64,000 nucleotides of DNA from Frisingicoccus caecimuris. GTDB taxonomy: Bacteria; Bacillota; Clostridia; Lachnospirales; Lachnospiraceae. The notes below the pieces were generated by a model, which ran no database searches, was not told the origin of the DNA, and saw only the letters and a program-made list of their open reading frames with translations. Each line of letters begins with the position of its first letter. Position 1 is the first letter of the stretch. The translations under genes were made by a program, and so were the position numbers. Below are positions 53,875-62,512 of this stretch, in pieces. The stretch lies in the NCBI RefSeq assembly GCF_004340975.1, contig NZ_SLXA01000001.1, forward strand, positions 62,001 to 126,000, read 5' to 3'.

Positions 53875-53903
53875 ATTATAGCACCTATTTTTCCAATTGA
53901 CAA
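53875..53903 (-). promoter_or_regulatory. Sigma-A promoter of tRNA-Ala
   Basis: On the minus strand TTGTCA (53898-53903) and a perfect TATAAT (53875-53880) have a 17-nt spacer, with a TGC extended -10. Confidence 0.88.
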
Positions 53904-53926
53904 TGAATTTACATTATACATTTTAT

Positions 53927-54760
53927 TTATTTTTTCAGCCAGACCTTATAGTCTTCCGGATCTAATTTCCCCTGACGGGCCAGTTCAAGTCCTTCTTTTG
54001 CTTCTTTGTACCATGCTTCAAACTCTTCACGACTCATATTTGCTGCCTTTTTTCTGGGTTTCGTCATGCGGGCATAATGGGCTTTATAGGCACGGGTATA
54101 GGCCTGGAGAAGTTCGTCTTTTTTAACAGTTTTTTCGAATGTCTTTGTATAACCCACATCGGCGCAGGTCTTTCCATCGCTTGAAAACACGCGGGTACAA
54201 TAATCCACATTACTCCGCCGCGGTATGAAAAACCGTCCGCAGTTTTTGCAGACCTTAATATTCTGATGCCGCCGCATCATCTCGATCAGCTCACACATAA
54301 GACAGTCTTCAAATCCCATAAGAAAATAGTCAATCATCCACCGGTTTTCATTTTTTACTGTTTGATTGACCAATGTCCCACTGGAATAAAACGGATGGCG
54401 TAGAAAATAATGGGCAGCCTCTTCGTTCATCTCCGACGGTCCATGTACGAGAGCATCCAAAAGCTTTTTATAGATTCCCTGAAGCTCCTCAAGCTTTCCC
54501 AATGTCAAATCTGTGGACGCATCGTCATCACAGTCCTTTATGGTCAATGTCTGTATCCGCTCATCATTCCATGAGGAAAAGTAGGGATGCATTTCCTGCA
54601 CCTGTTCAGTTTCAAGACAAACCTTTTTTAAATCCATATAAATAAAATCCAAAAGGCTTTTTCCGAGGCGGCACGGAGCAGATGTCGTATGAAAATAAAT
54701 AATCTCATCCGTCAGATCCATATAAACATGTATATAATTTTTTTTCGTTTCCTTTAACAT
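53927..54760 (-). CDS. DUF6076-like Cys-rich protein
   Basis: This 277-residue protein is of uncertain function. A variable N-terminal half with acidic and helical segments is followed by a zinc-ribbon-like region at about 175-205 (CKNCGRFFIP, then YCTR and GKTCADVG), similar in logic to CGNR-type fingers. A C-terminal helical part contains YTRAYKAHYARM and MSREEFEAWYKEAKEG. I believe it corresponds to DUF6076, common in Lachnospiraceae and often accessory. A longer TTG frame starts at 54775; GGAGG lies 8 nt before the ATG at 54760, so I use that start. It follows the CGGC gene by 17 nt. Confidence 0.75.
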   Translation of the reverse strand: MLKETKKNYIHVYMDLTDEIIYFHTTSAPCRLGKSLLDFIYMDLKKVCLETEQVQEMHPYFSSWNDERIQTLTIKDCDDDASTDLTLGKLEELQGIYKKLLDALVHGPSEMNEEAAHYFLRHPFYSSGTLVNQTVKNENRWMIDYFLMGFEDCLMCELIEMMRRHQNIKVCKNCGRFFIPRRSNVDYCTRVFSSDGKTCADVGYTKTFEKTVKKDELLQAYTRAYKAHYARMTKPRKKAANMSREEFEAWYKEAKEGLELARQGKLDPEDYKVWLKK

Positions 54761-54777
54761 CCGCTCTGCCTCCAATA

Positions 54778-55038
54778 TTATCTCTGTTTTATCTCTGTAA
54801 TCAATTGTTCCATCTGACTTTCCTCTGAAACTTTAAATGTATCACCGATTACCTGAATCTTTGATATGTCTGCGCAACGTGACGGACATCCGCAGACTAC
54901 AAGCAGATGATCGTAAGTCACTTCCGGCTGAACATATTGAAATTCTGCCTCCGGGCAACGTTTTTTTACGGTGTCAAAAAATGTGGTGCGATCATATCTG
55001 GGATTACATCCACCGCAATATTTTACTCCAAAAACCAT
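54778..55038 (-). CDS. Small Cys-rich CGGCNPRYDR-motif protein
   Basis: This 86-residue cytosolic protein begins VFGVKYCGGCNPRYDRTTFFD and has a second Cys pair in VVCGCPSRCADIS. The fold may be thioredoxin- or ferredoxin-like and suggests metal or Fe-S binding, but I do not know the family's activity. It is preceded by a NifU-like scaffold gene 11 nt upstream and followed by the DUF6076-like gene, so an Fe-S or redox theme is possible. Confidence 0.8.
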   Translation of the reverse strand: MVFGVKYCGGCNPRYDRTTFFDTVKKRCPEAEFQYVQPEVTYDHLLVVCGCPSRCADISKIQVIGDTFKVSEESQMEQLITEIKQR

Positions 55039-55049
55039 AAGTCACCTCG

Positions 55050-55328
55050 TCAATGTCTCAACAGACTTTTGGCAAAATCAATCATCTCGTCACTAACGCC
55101 GGCTTCCAGCCGTACTTCCTTGACTTCTTTTACCTGTTCCATAACTTCTTTTTTAACAATATCTTCTGTCGTAAATAAAGAAGAAGGACAGTTTGAACAC
55201 ATACCGGTCAATTTAAATTTAAGCACGCCGTCAGTAAAATCCAAAATCTGGATATCGCCTCCATGGCCCTGGAGATAAGGGCGTACCGACACATCAATCA
55301 CCTGACGAATTTGTTCAAGAACTTCCAT
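55050..55328 (-). CDS. NifU-like domain iron-sulfur scaffold protein
   Basis: This 92-residue protein is a single NifU C-terminal (Nfu) domain with RPYLQGHGGDIQILDF and the cluster-binding MCSNCPSS (C-x2-C). It serves as a late Fe-S carrier or scaffold. A longer TTG frame starts at 55346; AGGAG lies 8 nt before the ATG at 55328, so I use that start. It is the first gene of the NifU-CGGC-DUF6076 cluster, set between two tRNA genes. Confidence 0.95.
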   Translation of the reverse strand: MEVLEQIRQVIDVSVRPYLQGHGGDIQILDFTDGVLKFKLTGMCSNCPSSLFTTEDIVKKEVMEQVKEVKEVRLEAGVSDEMIDFAKSLLRH

Positions 55329-55487
55329 TATTTCTACTCCTATCAATCTTTAAATTCTTTACTATCATTTTAATATAATCCCGACGAAAATACCAGTGGG
55401 ATTGAGCATTTTTCTATCTCTGCAACATAATTTCTTTTTCACTGTACATAGTCATATCACTTTTACAAAGGGACTCACCGGTTTCTG

Positions 55488-55523
55488 AATAAAAAAATAG
55501 CCAGATAAAATCTGACTATCTTT
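55488..55523 (-). terminator. Terminator of tRNA-Glu
   Basis: ATAGTCAGA and TCTGGCTAT (minus strand, one wobble pair; plus positions 55511-55519 and 55497-55505) are followed by U7. Between the NifU-like start and here (55329-55487) I see no further gene. Confidence 0.88.
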
Positions 55524-55567
55524 TAATCACAATATTCTGCAAAACAAGCCTTTTAACAAGTCTGTAA

Positions 55568-55639
55568 CAGCCTGTAGGGGAATCGAACCCCTGTTTCCGC
55601 CGTGAGAGGGCGGCGTCTTAACCGCTTGACCAACAGGCC
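55568..55639 (-). tRNA. tRNA-Glu (anticodon CTC)
   Basis: This 72-nt tRNA has GGCCTGT/ACAGGCT acceptor strands (G1-U72 wobble). The anticodon loop CTCTCAC gives CTC, which reads GAG. The glutamate-type TGGTCAAGCGGTTAAGAC D arm and a GGTTCGATTCC T arm are present. CCA is not encoded. Confidence 0.94.
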
Positions 55640-55659
55640 TTAGTCATACCGACTTGTAT

Positions 55660-55688
55660 ATTCTATACCATGTTGGAAAAGAAATCAA
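55660..55688 (-). promoter_or_regulatory. Promoter of tRNA-Glu
   Basis: On the minus strand TTGATT (55683-55688) and TAGAAT (55660-55665) have a 17-nt spacer, just after the cfa stop codon. Confidence 0.75.
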
Positions 55689-55714
55689 GCTTTTTTTACA
55701 AATAATTTAGTATA

Positions 55715-56872
55715 TTATTCTTTTCTGCACATCGGAAGTGTATTATTAATCCCCTTTGACATAAGAATCTGATGAATATCGATCACACCGTTGTCAAAAC
55801 TTGCCGCACAGGAAGCCAAATAAAGTTCCCACATTCTGGCAAAGACTTCACCTTTTGTATCAGCAACTTCCGAACGACACTTTTTAAAATTTTCAATCCA
55901 GCAGAGCAGCGTGCGATTATAGTGTCTGCGAAGACTTTCCACATCCAGAGTATGAAAATCAAATTCAGGAAGCATATTGATCATTTCTCGAAGGCTAGGA
56001 AGCATGCCTCCCGGAAAAATATATTTTTTCATCCAGGCGTCTCCTGAATATTCCTTTTGCCCGCTGATGAAGTGTAAAAGAAATAGTCCGCCAGGCTGCA
56101 GGACCTGATGAACATTTTTCATAAATAGTTCGTAATTTCCGCGTCCCACATGTTCCAGCATACCAACACTGACCACACGGTCAAAAAGCATCCCACATTT
56201 TTCCAGTTCCCGGTAATCCATCAATCGGACATCCAGCAAGTCTTTTAAACCTTCCTTCTGAATATCCTGCCGAAATTTCTCATATTGTTCACGACTCAGT
56301 GTAATTCCCACGCCCCGGACACCATATTCCTTTGCCGCCCGCTTAAGCAAAAACCCCCATCCACACCCAATATCTAATAGGCTCATCCCTTTTTCCAGAT
56401 GAAGTTTCTCCAGGATGTGGTCTACTTTATTCACCTGAGCCTGGTAAAGACTATCTGTTTCCGACTTAAAATAACCACAGGAATAACTCATCGTCTCATC
56501 CAGCCACTTTTGATAAAAGTCATTTCCAATGTCATAATGGTAGGACACTTCTTTTTTCTGATTTGTTTTACTTTTGGAAGAATCCATCAGTTTTTTTAAT
56601 GCTTTTCTGTCTGTCGTAAATTTCCCCAGTTGTCCCATAAAAACATCCAGGACTTCATACAGGTCATGATCCACATTCAGATTTCCCTGCATATAAGCTT
56701 CTCCAAGAGCCAGCGACGTACTTGTCAAAAGACTTTTCTTGTCCGGCATCTGCGTCATAGTCACTGTAAATTGTGGATCTCCCTGACCGAGCTTCATTCG
56801 TTCCGTGCCGGTCTCGAGAATAAAGGATACAGGAATAATATTTTCAAAATAGGATTTTACAAATCCATTCAT
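55715..56872 (-). CDS. cfa: Cyclopropane-fatty-acyl-phospholipid synthase
   Basis: Cfa adds a methylene group from SAM to unsaturated membrane lipids. The 385-residue protein has the family features: SYHYDIGNDFYQKWLD with substrate-binding residues, TMSYSCGYF, the SAM motif LLDIGCGWGFLL and VSVGMLEHVG. It lies 17 nt after yyaL on the same strand and is probably cotranscribed with it. Confidence 0.95.
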   Translation of the reverse strand: MNGFVKSYFENIIPVSFILETGTERMKLGQGDPQFTVTMTQMPDKKSLLTSTSLALGEAYMQGNLNVDHDLYEVLDVFMGQLGKFTTDRKALKKLMDSSKSKTNQKKEVSYHYDIGNDFYQKWLDETMSYSCGYFKSETDSLYQAQVNKVDHILEKLHLEKGMSLLDIGCGWGFLLKRAAKEYGVRGVGITLSREQYEKFRQDIQKEGLKDLLDVRLMDYRELEKCGMLFDRVVSVGMLEHVGRGNYELFMKNVHQVLQPGGLFLLHFISGQKEYSGDAWMKKYIFPGGMLPSLREMINMLPEFDFHTLDVESLRRHYNRTLLCWIENFKKCRSEVADTKGEVFARMWELYLASCAASFDNGVIDIHQILMSKGINNTLPMCRKE

Positions 56873-56889
56873 CCAAAAACCTCTTTTCT

Positions 56890-58929
56890 TTAAAGGATAT
56901 TTGAATTATTCCCTATAATCCACGTTTTAACCACTTCTTCCGATGTCACAGGCATCTTACACATTCCATTTTCACAAAGATAATAGGTCGGTCCTGCCTC
57001 AGGCATCGGGTATGCCGCCGTAAATGGCGCACATTTTAAAAGTTCTTCTTCATTTCTCTCCGTCTTAACAATGACGCTGATTTCATCTGATGCACACAGA
57101 TTCACATATTGTTTTAATTCTTCAGGAATATCTTTTTTAACCACACAGACAAGCTCTCTGTGAGAATAGAATGCTATAGACAAAGCCATCAAAGCAAAAC
57201 TATAGCCCACCGGATACCTGCGGATTTCACCGGTACAAAATCGAATCTGACGCTCTGCGGCCTCCTGCCATACTTTTTCTGCCGTCAACAGTGCCAGTTT
57301 CTGCAGAACCATCGCTGCAACCGAATTTCCGGAAGGAATGGCGCCATCATAAGTCTCTTTTGGCCGGGAGATTAATGCTTCTCCATCGAAGGCTGTCATA
57401 TAATATCCGCCCTTCTCCCGGTCTTCAAATAATTCCTGCATCTGCTTTGCACGCAAAACAGCCAACGATAAATAATCCATTTCGAATGTAGCCTGATAAA
57501 GTTCAAGCAATGCAAGAGCATAAACTGCATAATCATCCAACTGACCTGCATTGGCAGCTTCTCCGTCCCGAAATCGAATATACAATCGCCGCTTTTCATC
57601 GGTCATCTTCTCTTCGATAAATTCCTTTGTCCGGACTGCCGTTTCGAGATAAGAAGGCTCCCTTAGAATATTTCCGGCCCTTACAAGGGCAATGATAGCC
57701 CAGGCGTTCCACGATAATAATATTTTATCATCCTTATGAAGCCTGGTCCGTCCCAGACGATAATCATATAATTGTTTTCTCCATATTCCATATCGCCTGA
57801 AATCCGTAATATCTGCCGCTGGATTTCCAATTGTATTCGGGATACTTTTTCCTTCAAAATTTCCCCTGTCCGTAATATGATAATAACGGCAGAATTTCTC
57901 TCCATCCTCACCACCAAGAACCGACTTTACCTCTTCCGGTGTGAAAACATAATATTTTCCTTCCACACCTTCACTGTCCGCATCCTGACCGCAGTAAAAT
58001 CCACCGTCCCACAATTCTCTGAGCATATAATCGGCTGTATTCCGCGCCACTTCCCCATAAATTTCTTTCCTGGTCCTACGGTAAGCTTCCGCATAGGTCC
58101 ACAAAAGCAATGCATTATCATAGAGCATTTTTTCAAAGTGAGGAACCAGCCATTGTTTGTCTGTCGAATATCTTGAAAATCCTCCGCCGATATGGTCGTG
58201 GATTCCGCCCCTGGCCATAGCCTCCAGCGTAATTTCTGTCATTTCAAGAGCTTCAGGAACCTTTTCCAACTCAGCATACCGCATCAGGAAAAGCAAATGA
58301 TGAGGAGTCGGAAATTTCGGTGCTGTGCCAAAACCGCCCCATTCCCTGTCGAACTGTTTCTGAAACATATCATAGGCTTCCGCTAAAATAGTTTTATCCG
58401 GTGTTCCGGATACACCGTTTTCGTCCTGGCGTCCCTGAAGCATAACATCCATAATCTTTTCTGCGTTATCTTCCAACTCTTTTCTGCGCGTTTGCCACAA
58501 AACGGCCACCTGCCTGAGTATATCCGTCAGTCCTGGCTGGCCATAACGGCTGTCTTTCGGAAAATAAGTCCCGCAAAAAAAAGGTTTCTGCTCCGGTGTC
58601 ATGATAATTGTCAATGGCCATCCTCCAGAGCCGGTCAGAGCCTGACAGACCGACATATAAACCGCATCGATATCCGGCCGTTCCTCCCGATCCACTTTTA
58701 TAGAAACAAAATTTTTGTTGAGCAGCTCCGCTACCTTTTCATCTTCAAAAGATTCATGGGCCATCACGTGACACCAGTGACAGGTCGAATACCCAATGCT
58801 GAGAAAAATCGGCTTGTTTTCCTCCTCTGCCTTTTTAAAGGCCTCATCACCCCATGGATACCAGTTTACCGGATTGTCCCCGTGCTGCAGAAGATAGGGC
58901 GATTTTTCATTTTTTAATCGATTTGCCAT
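56890..58929 (-). CDS. Thioredoxin-like DUF255 protein (YyaL family)
   Basis: This 679-residue protein has an N-terminal DUF255 thioredoxin-like domain with [15 protein letters not shown] and a C-terminal alpha/alpha barrel resembling AGE/N-acylglucosamine epimerase folds ([30 protein letters not shown]). The family is spermatogenesis-associated 20/YyaL and its function is unsettled. A longer frame starts at 58944; GAGGAGG precedes the ATG at 58929. A perfect hairpin lies about 25 nt upstream. Confidence 0.93.
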   Translation of the reverse strand: MANRLKNEKSPYLLQHGDNPVNWYPWGDEAFKKAEEENKPIFLSIGYSTCHWCHVMAHESFEDEKVAELLNKNFVSIKVDREERPDIDAVYMSVCQALTGSGGWPLTIIMTPEQKPFFCGTYFPKDSRYGQPGLTDILRQVAVLWQTRRKELEDNAEKIMDVMLQGRQDENGVSGTPDKTILAEAYDMFQKQFDREWGGFGTAPKFPTPHHLLFLMRYAELEKVPEALEMTEITLEAMARGGIHDHIGGGFSRYSTDKQWLVPHFEKMLYDNALLLWTYAEAYRRTRKEIYGEVARNTADYMLRELWDGGFYCGQDADSEGVEGKYYVFTPEEVKSVLGGEDGEKFCRYYHITDRGNFEGKSIPNTIGNPAADITDFRRYGIWRKQLYDYRLGRTRLHKDDKILLSWNAWAIIALVRAGNILREPSYLETAVRTKEFIEEKMTDEKRRLYIRFRDGEAANAGQLDDYAVYALALLELYQATFEMDYLSLAVLRAKQMQELFEDREKGGYYMTAFDGEALISRPKETYDGAIPSGNSVAAMVLQKLALLTAEKVWQEAAERQIRFCTGEIRRYPVGYSFALMALSIAFYSHRELVCVVKKDIPEELKQYVNLCASDEISVIVKTERNEEELLKCAPFTAAYPMPEAGPTYYLCENGMCKMPVTSEEVVKTWIIGNNSNIL

Positions 58930-58954
58930 AAAGGGCCTCCTCATTTTATTGGAA

Positions 58955-58981
58955 AAGCGATACCACTTAACAGTATCGCTT
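58955..58981 (-). terminator. Terminator-like hairpin just upstream of yyaL
   Basis: Perfect AAGCGATAC/GTATCGCTT arms (plus 58955-58963, 58973-58981) surround a 9-nt loop, with U-rich sequence following on the minus strand. It probably backs up the tmRNA terminator but lies within about 25 nt of the yyaL start. The stretch 58982-59039 shows nothing else. Confidence 0.65.
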
Positions 58982-59039
58982 ATAATATGTCCAGAACTAT
59001 TCTTCTACATTCTCAAAAATTACTATAAAAAATCCTTAT

Positions 59040-59083
59040 ATTCAAAATGAAAATGCCTGGAAATTTTACATTTTCAGGCATTT
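59040..59083 (-). terminator. Terminator of ssrA
   Basis: AAATGCCTG/CAGGCATTT arms (59075-59083 and 59051-59059) surround a 15-nt loop, followed by a U-rich tract on the minus strand. It starts 2 nt after the mature tmRNA end. Confidence 0.85.
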
Positions 59084-59084
59084 A

Positions 59085-59430
59085 TGGAGCTGCGGGGAGT
59101 CGAACCCCGGTCCGAAGGCACATCCGTCCAGGCATCTTCCATCACAGTCATTCTATGAACATTCCCTCAGTCAGACGCCGAATGACAGGCTTCCGACCTT
59201 AGTAGCTTCATATATCTTCCGATGCCTCAAAGCTTTGGCAGCGGAGGGCCTCACAAGTTCGATGCCAGATTCTCAGACAGTGAGCGATCTGAGACTGACA
59301 AGCTGCAATTAGGCAGCTAAAGCGTAATCTTCGTTAGCTTTTATATTTAAGTTCCAGGTTATTACGCAGTCCCGGAGTCTGCAAATGGCTTCCCAAACTT
59401 CCACACCCCCGTCGAAACCAGTACAACCCC
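59085..59430 (-). ncRNA. ssrA: Transfer-messenger RNA (tmRNA)
   Basis: tmRNA rescues stalled ribosomes and tags the nascent chain. The tRNA-like ends pair as GGGGTTG with CAGCTCC (including a G3:U70 pair for AlaRS; discriminator A), with a GGTTCGACTCC T arm near the 3' end and a TTTCGACGGGGG 5' segment. The tag frame at about 59338-59309 ends ANEDYALAA followed by TAA. The RNA is 346 nt. smpB lies immediately upstream on the same strand. Confidence 0.96.
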
Positions 59431-59467
59431 TTATAAAGTTGATGGCTAAGACTAACGATGTCTTTTT

Positions 59468-59496
59468 ATCATAATCAAAAACCATGCAAATGTCAA
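59468..59496 (-). promoter_or_regulatory. Promoter of ssrA
   Basis: On the minus strand a perfect TTGACA (59491-59496) and TATGAT (59468-59473) have a 17-nt spacer. The -35 overlaps the smpB stop. The mature 5' end at 59430 implies a roughly 30-nt processed leader. Confidence 0.85.
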
Positions 59497-59960
59497 TAGA
59501 GATTTTTTACCTTAAAATCTCTCTCGGCCTCTCTTCTCTGGTCTTTTTTCGCAATGCTGTCTCGCTTGTCATAAAGCTTTTTACCCCTTGCCAGGCCGAT
59601 CTCCATTTTTACCAGACTGTCCTTAAAATAAACTTTCAACGGTACGATCGTATACCCCTTCTGGGCCACCTGGCCGAGTATCTTTCGTATTTCATACTTA
59701 TGAAGCAGGAGCTTCCGAACACGGAGCGGGTCTTTATTAAATATATTGCCCTTTTCATAAGGGCTGATATTCATCTGATAGACAAAAAGCTCTTCGCCTT
59801 CCGGACGGACAAAGGCTTCTTTCACGCTGCACCTGCCCATTCGGAGCGACTTGACTTCTGTCCCATGCAAAGATATTCCTGCTTCATAGGTGTCTTCAAT
59901 AAAATAATCATAGTATGCTTTTTTGTTGTTGGCTATTAATTTAATTCCTGCTTTGCCCAT
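59493..59960 (-). CDS. smpB: SsrA-binding protein SmpB
   Basis: SmpB binds tmRNA and brings it to stalled ribosomes. The 155-residue protein has the OB fold [36 protein letters not shown], and the basic C-terminal tail with [22 protein letters not shown]. It follows rnr by about 35 nt and precedes ssrA, the conserved trans-translation order. Confidence 0.97.
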   Translation of the reverse strand: MGKAGIKLIANNKKAYYDYFIEDTYEAGISLHGTEVKSLRMGRCSVKEAFVRPEGEELFVYQMNISPYEKGNIFNKDPLRVRKLLLHKYEIRKILGQVAQKGYTIVPLKVYFKDSLVKMEIGLARGKKLYDKRDSIAKKDQRREAERDFKVKNLY

Positions 59961-59994
59961 ATGCTACCTCATTTCCGCACCTTACGCACATTAT

Positions 59995-62130
59995 CTATTG
60001 TACATCATCTGCCAGTAAAAAATCAACGGTTCGTGTGACTTTATCTGCATTTGCGATACAGATTTTCAATTTCTGTCCAAGGCGGAAAGTCTGACGGCTC
60101 ATTTCGCCCTGCAGTTCATATTTATTTTCATCAAAAATATAATAGTCATCCAGGTCCTGGAGACGAATCATGCCCTCGCAGGTGTTCGGCAGTTCCACAT
60201 ACATCCCCCAGTTGGTAATGCCAGAAATGACGCCTTCATGGATCTCCCCCAAATGTCTGGACATGTATTCTACCTTTTTAAGTTTATCTACTTCCCGTTC
60301 CGCCTCATCGGCCCGCCGTTCCGTCGTGCTTGTATCCGTCGCCACAGTCGGAAGCAGTTTTCTGTAATGCTCCAGCCGTCGTTCACTCAGTCGGCCATCA
60401 ATCTGCTCCTTAATGATCCGGTGAATCTGCAGATCCGGATAACGGCGGATTGGTGATGTAAAGTGGGTATAAAACTTAACTGCAAGACCAAAATGTCCTG
60501 TATTTTCTGTCGTATATTTGGCCCGCATCATGGAACGCAGTACCAGACGGCTGATCATCGCTTCTTCCGGCGTATCCTCAATCTTTCCAAGAAGCTTCTG
60601 AAACTCCTTTGGATGGACTTCTCCTGATTTAATCTTCAGGTAATAGCCAAAGTTTTTAAGAAACACGGTCAGTTTACGAATTCTCTCCATATCCGGCGTT
60701 TCATGGGTCCGGTAAAGGAATGGCACTTCCTGCCAATAAAAATCTTCAGCAATGGTTTCATTAGCTGCCAACATGAAATCTTCAATAATCTTTGTGGCCG
60801 AATTTCTGTCATAAGGCTTTACATCCACTGCCCTGCCGCGCTTATCCAGAATAATTTTGGATTCGGGAAAATCAAAGTCAATGCCGCCGCGCACCCGCCG
60901 CTTTTCCCGAAGTTTTTCCGCTGCTTCAGCCATTGTCTCAAACATCGGAACCAGTTCCTGATACTCCCGCATGACTGCTTCATTTTTATCCTCTAAAATC
61001 TGTTTTACCGCCGTATAAGTCATTCTCCGGTCTACATTAATAACTGTCTTTGCAATTTCATGATTTAAAATATTACCTTTATCATCCAACTCCATAATAC
61101 AGCTTAATGCCAGCCGGTCCACGCCCGCATTCAGTGAACAGATACCATTGGAAAGCTTATGGGGCAGCATGGGAATGACCCGGTCTGTCAGATAAACACT
61201 TGTCCCCCGTTTTAAAGCCTCTCTATCCAACGGTGAACCTTCTTTCACATAGTGGCTCACATCGGCAATATGAACACCGAGAATATAATGTCCATCGGAA
61301 TTTTTCCGGATAGTTATGGCATCATCCAGATCCTTCGCTTCCTCTCCGTCAATAGTGACTGTCTGCCAGTTTCGTATATCCTTACGGCCATCGTATTCCT
61401 CCGGAAGAACCTGTTCCGGAATGGCCGCCACCTGTTCCATTACTTCCTCCGGAAACTGTTCCGGCAAATGATAAGCCCGGACAATTGAAAGAATGTCAAC
61501 GCCCGGGTCATTGACGTGCCCGAGAATCTCTATAATTTCACCTTCCGGATTTTTATTCTTTTTACCAAAACCTGTCAGCCGGACAACAACTTTATGACCG
61601 TTGACCGCACCCATCGTATGATTTTTATCAACAAATACATCTTTGGCAATTTTCTGATTATCCGGCACGACGAAGCCGTAATTTTTACTTTTCTGGAATA
61701 TACCGACCATCGTTTCATTGGCCCGATTTAATACTTTAACAATAATGGCTTCACTCCGCCGTCCGTCGCCTTCCTCAGATATTTTTTTAATGGCCACCTC
61801 ATCACCGTGAAGGGCATCCAGTGTATTTTCCTCCGAAACATAAAAGTCCCCTTCAATTCCTTCCACATGAACAAAGCCAAAGCCTTTTGTATTTCCTGAA
61901 AAAATGCCTTTCAGCAATTCCGGGTCTGCGATTTTATAACGCCCCTTCGCATCAATATCAATCTTCCGTTCGGAGATCAATTGATCCAATACAAGCTTCA
62001 ACTCATCTCTTTCCCGGCGCGGCACTCCCAGAGTGCTGCACATTTCTTTTAATTTCATCGGATGATAGTTGGAATCCTTCATAAATTCCAGTATGATTTC
62101 TTTTCGCGCTTCATATATTTCTGTGTGCAC
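59995..62130 (-). CDS. rnr: Ribonuclease R
   Basis: RNase R is a processive 3'-5' exoribonuclease that degrades structured RNA and defective mRNAs, working with SmpB/tmRNA. The 711-residue protein has N-terminal winged-helix and cold-shock domains, the RNB catalytic domain (DLDDAITIRKN and HIADVSHYV) and a C-terminal S1 domain (GVISGITNWGMYVEL). The longest frame starts with TTG at 62148; GTG at 62130 has GGAGG 7 nt upstream, so I use that start. A strong intrinsic terminator sits just ahead of it. Confidence 0.96.
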   Translation of the reverse strand: MHTEIYEARKEIILEFMKDSNYHPMKLKEMCSTLGVPRRERDELKLVLDQLISERKIDIDAKGRYKIADPELLKGIFSGNTKGFGFVHVEGIEGDFYVSEENTLDALHGDEVAIKKISEEGDGRRSEAIIVKVLNRANETMVGIFQKSKNYGFVVPDNQKIAKDVFVDKNHTMGAVNGHKVVVRLTGFGKKNKNPEGEIIEILGHVNDPGVDILSIVRAYHLPEQFPEEVMEQVAAIPEQVLPEEYDGRKDIRNWQTVTIDGEEAKDLDDAITIRKNSDGHYILGVHIADVSHYVKEGSPLDREALKRGTSVYLTDRVIPMLPHKLSNGICSLNAGVDRLALSCIMELDDKGNILNHEIAKTVINVDRRMTYTAVKQILEDKNEAVMREYQELVPMFETMAEAAEKLREKRRVRGGIDFDFPESKIILDKRGRAVDVKPYDRNSATKIIEDFMLAANETIAEDFYWQEVPFLYRTHETPDMERIRKLTVFLKNFGYYLKIKSGEVHPKEFQKLLGKIEDTPEEAMISRLVLRSMMRAKYTTENTGHFGLAVKFYTHFTSPIRRYPDLQIHRIIKEQIDGRLSERRLEHYRKLLPTVATDTSTTERRADEAEREVDKLKKVEYMSRHLGEIHEGVISGITNWGMYVELPNTCEGMIRLQDLDDYYIFDENKYELQGEMSRQTFRLGQKLKICIANADKVTRTVDFLLADDVQ

Positions 62131-62145
62131 AGGCACACCTCCTCT

Positions 62146-62182
62146 CAAAAAAATAACACCCTTCCTTTAGAAAGAGTGTTAT
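62146..62182 (-). terminator. Strong terminator between secG and rnr
   Basis: Minus-strand arms 62170-62182 and 62153-62165 form a 13-bp stem with two wobble pairs and a 4-nt loop. U7 follows, about 16 nt before the rnr start. The gap from the secG stop has no room for a separate rnr promoter, so rnr may need read-through or antitermination. Confidence 0.9.
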
Positions 62183-62202
62183 CCTTAAATATCAATTCTA
62201 TT

Positions 62203-62436
62203 CTACCAATTCATATTCAAAACGACGGTTAAAACAAAGAATACAACGGTTAAAATGGTTGTCCACTTTACAAGTTTACCTTCCATAGAACGACCTTTAT
62301 TCTTTCCCCAATAGCTGTCTGCCATACCGCCGACAGTCCCTGTAAATCCACTGGACTTGCTTTCCTGGAGCATAACCAATATAACTAACGCAATACAAAT
62401 CGCAATGAAAACGACTGTTACGATTGTTCTCAGCAT
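62203..62436 (-). CDS. secG: Protein translocase subunit SecG
   Basis: SecG supports the SecYEG translocon. The 77-residue protein has two transmembrane segments (about 3-22 and 57-76) around a GGMADSYWGKNKGRSMEGKL loop, the family pattern. It lies between gpmI and rnr, as in Bacillus relatives. It has its own promoter upstream and the strong terminator downstream. Confidence 0.95.
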   Translation of the reverse strand: MLRTIVTVVFIAICIALVILVMLQESKSSGFTGTVGGMADSYWGKNKGRSMEGKLVKWTTILTVVFFVLTVVLNMNW

Positions 62437-62468
62437 CGCCTCGATACACCTCCTAAATCACTCATAAC

Positions 62469-62497
62469 AGTTTATCATGTTTTTGACAAATAGTAAA
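62469..62497 (-). promoter_or_regulatory. Promoter of secG
   Basis: On the minus strand TTTACT (62492-62497) and TAAACT (62469-62474) have a 17-nt spacer, with a TGA before the -10. Confidence 0.55.
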
Positions 62498-62512
62498 GAA
62501 CTATTTTGGAAA

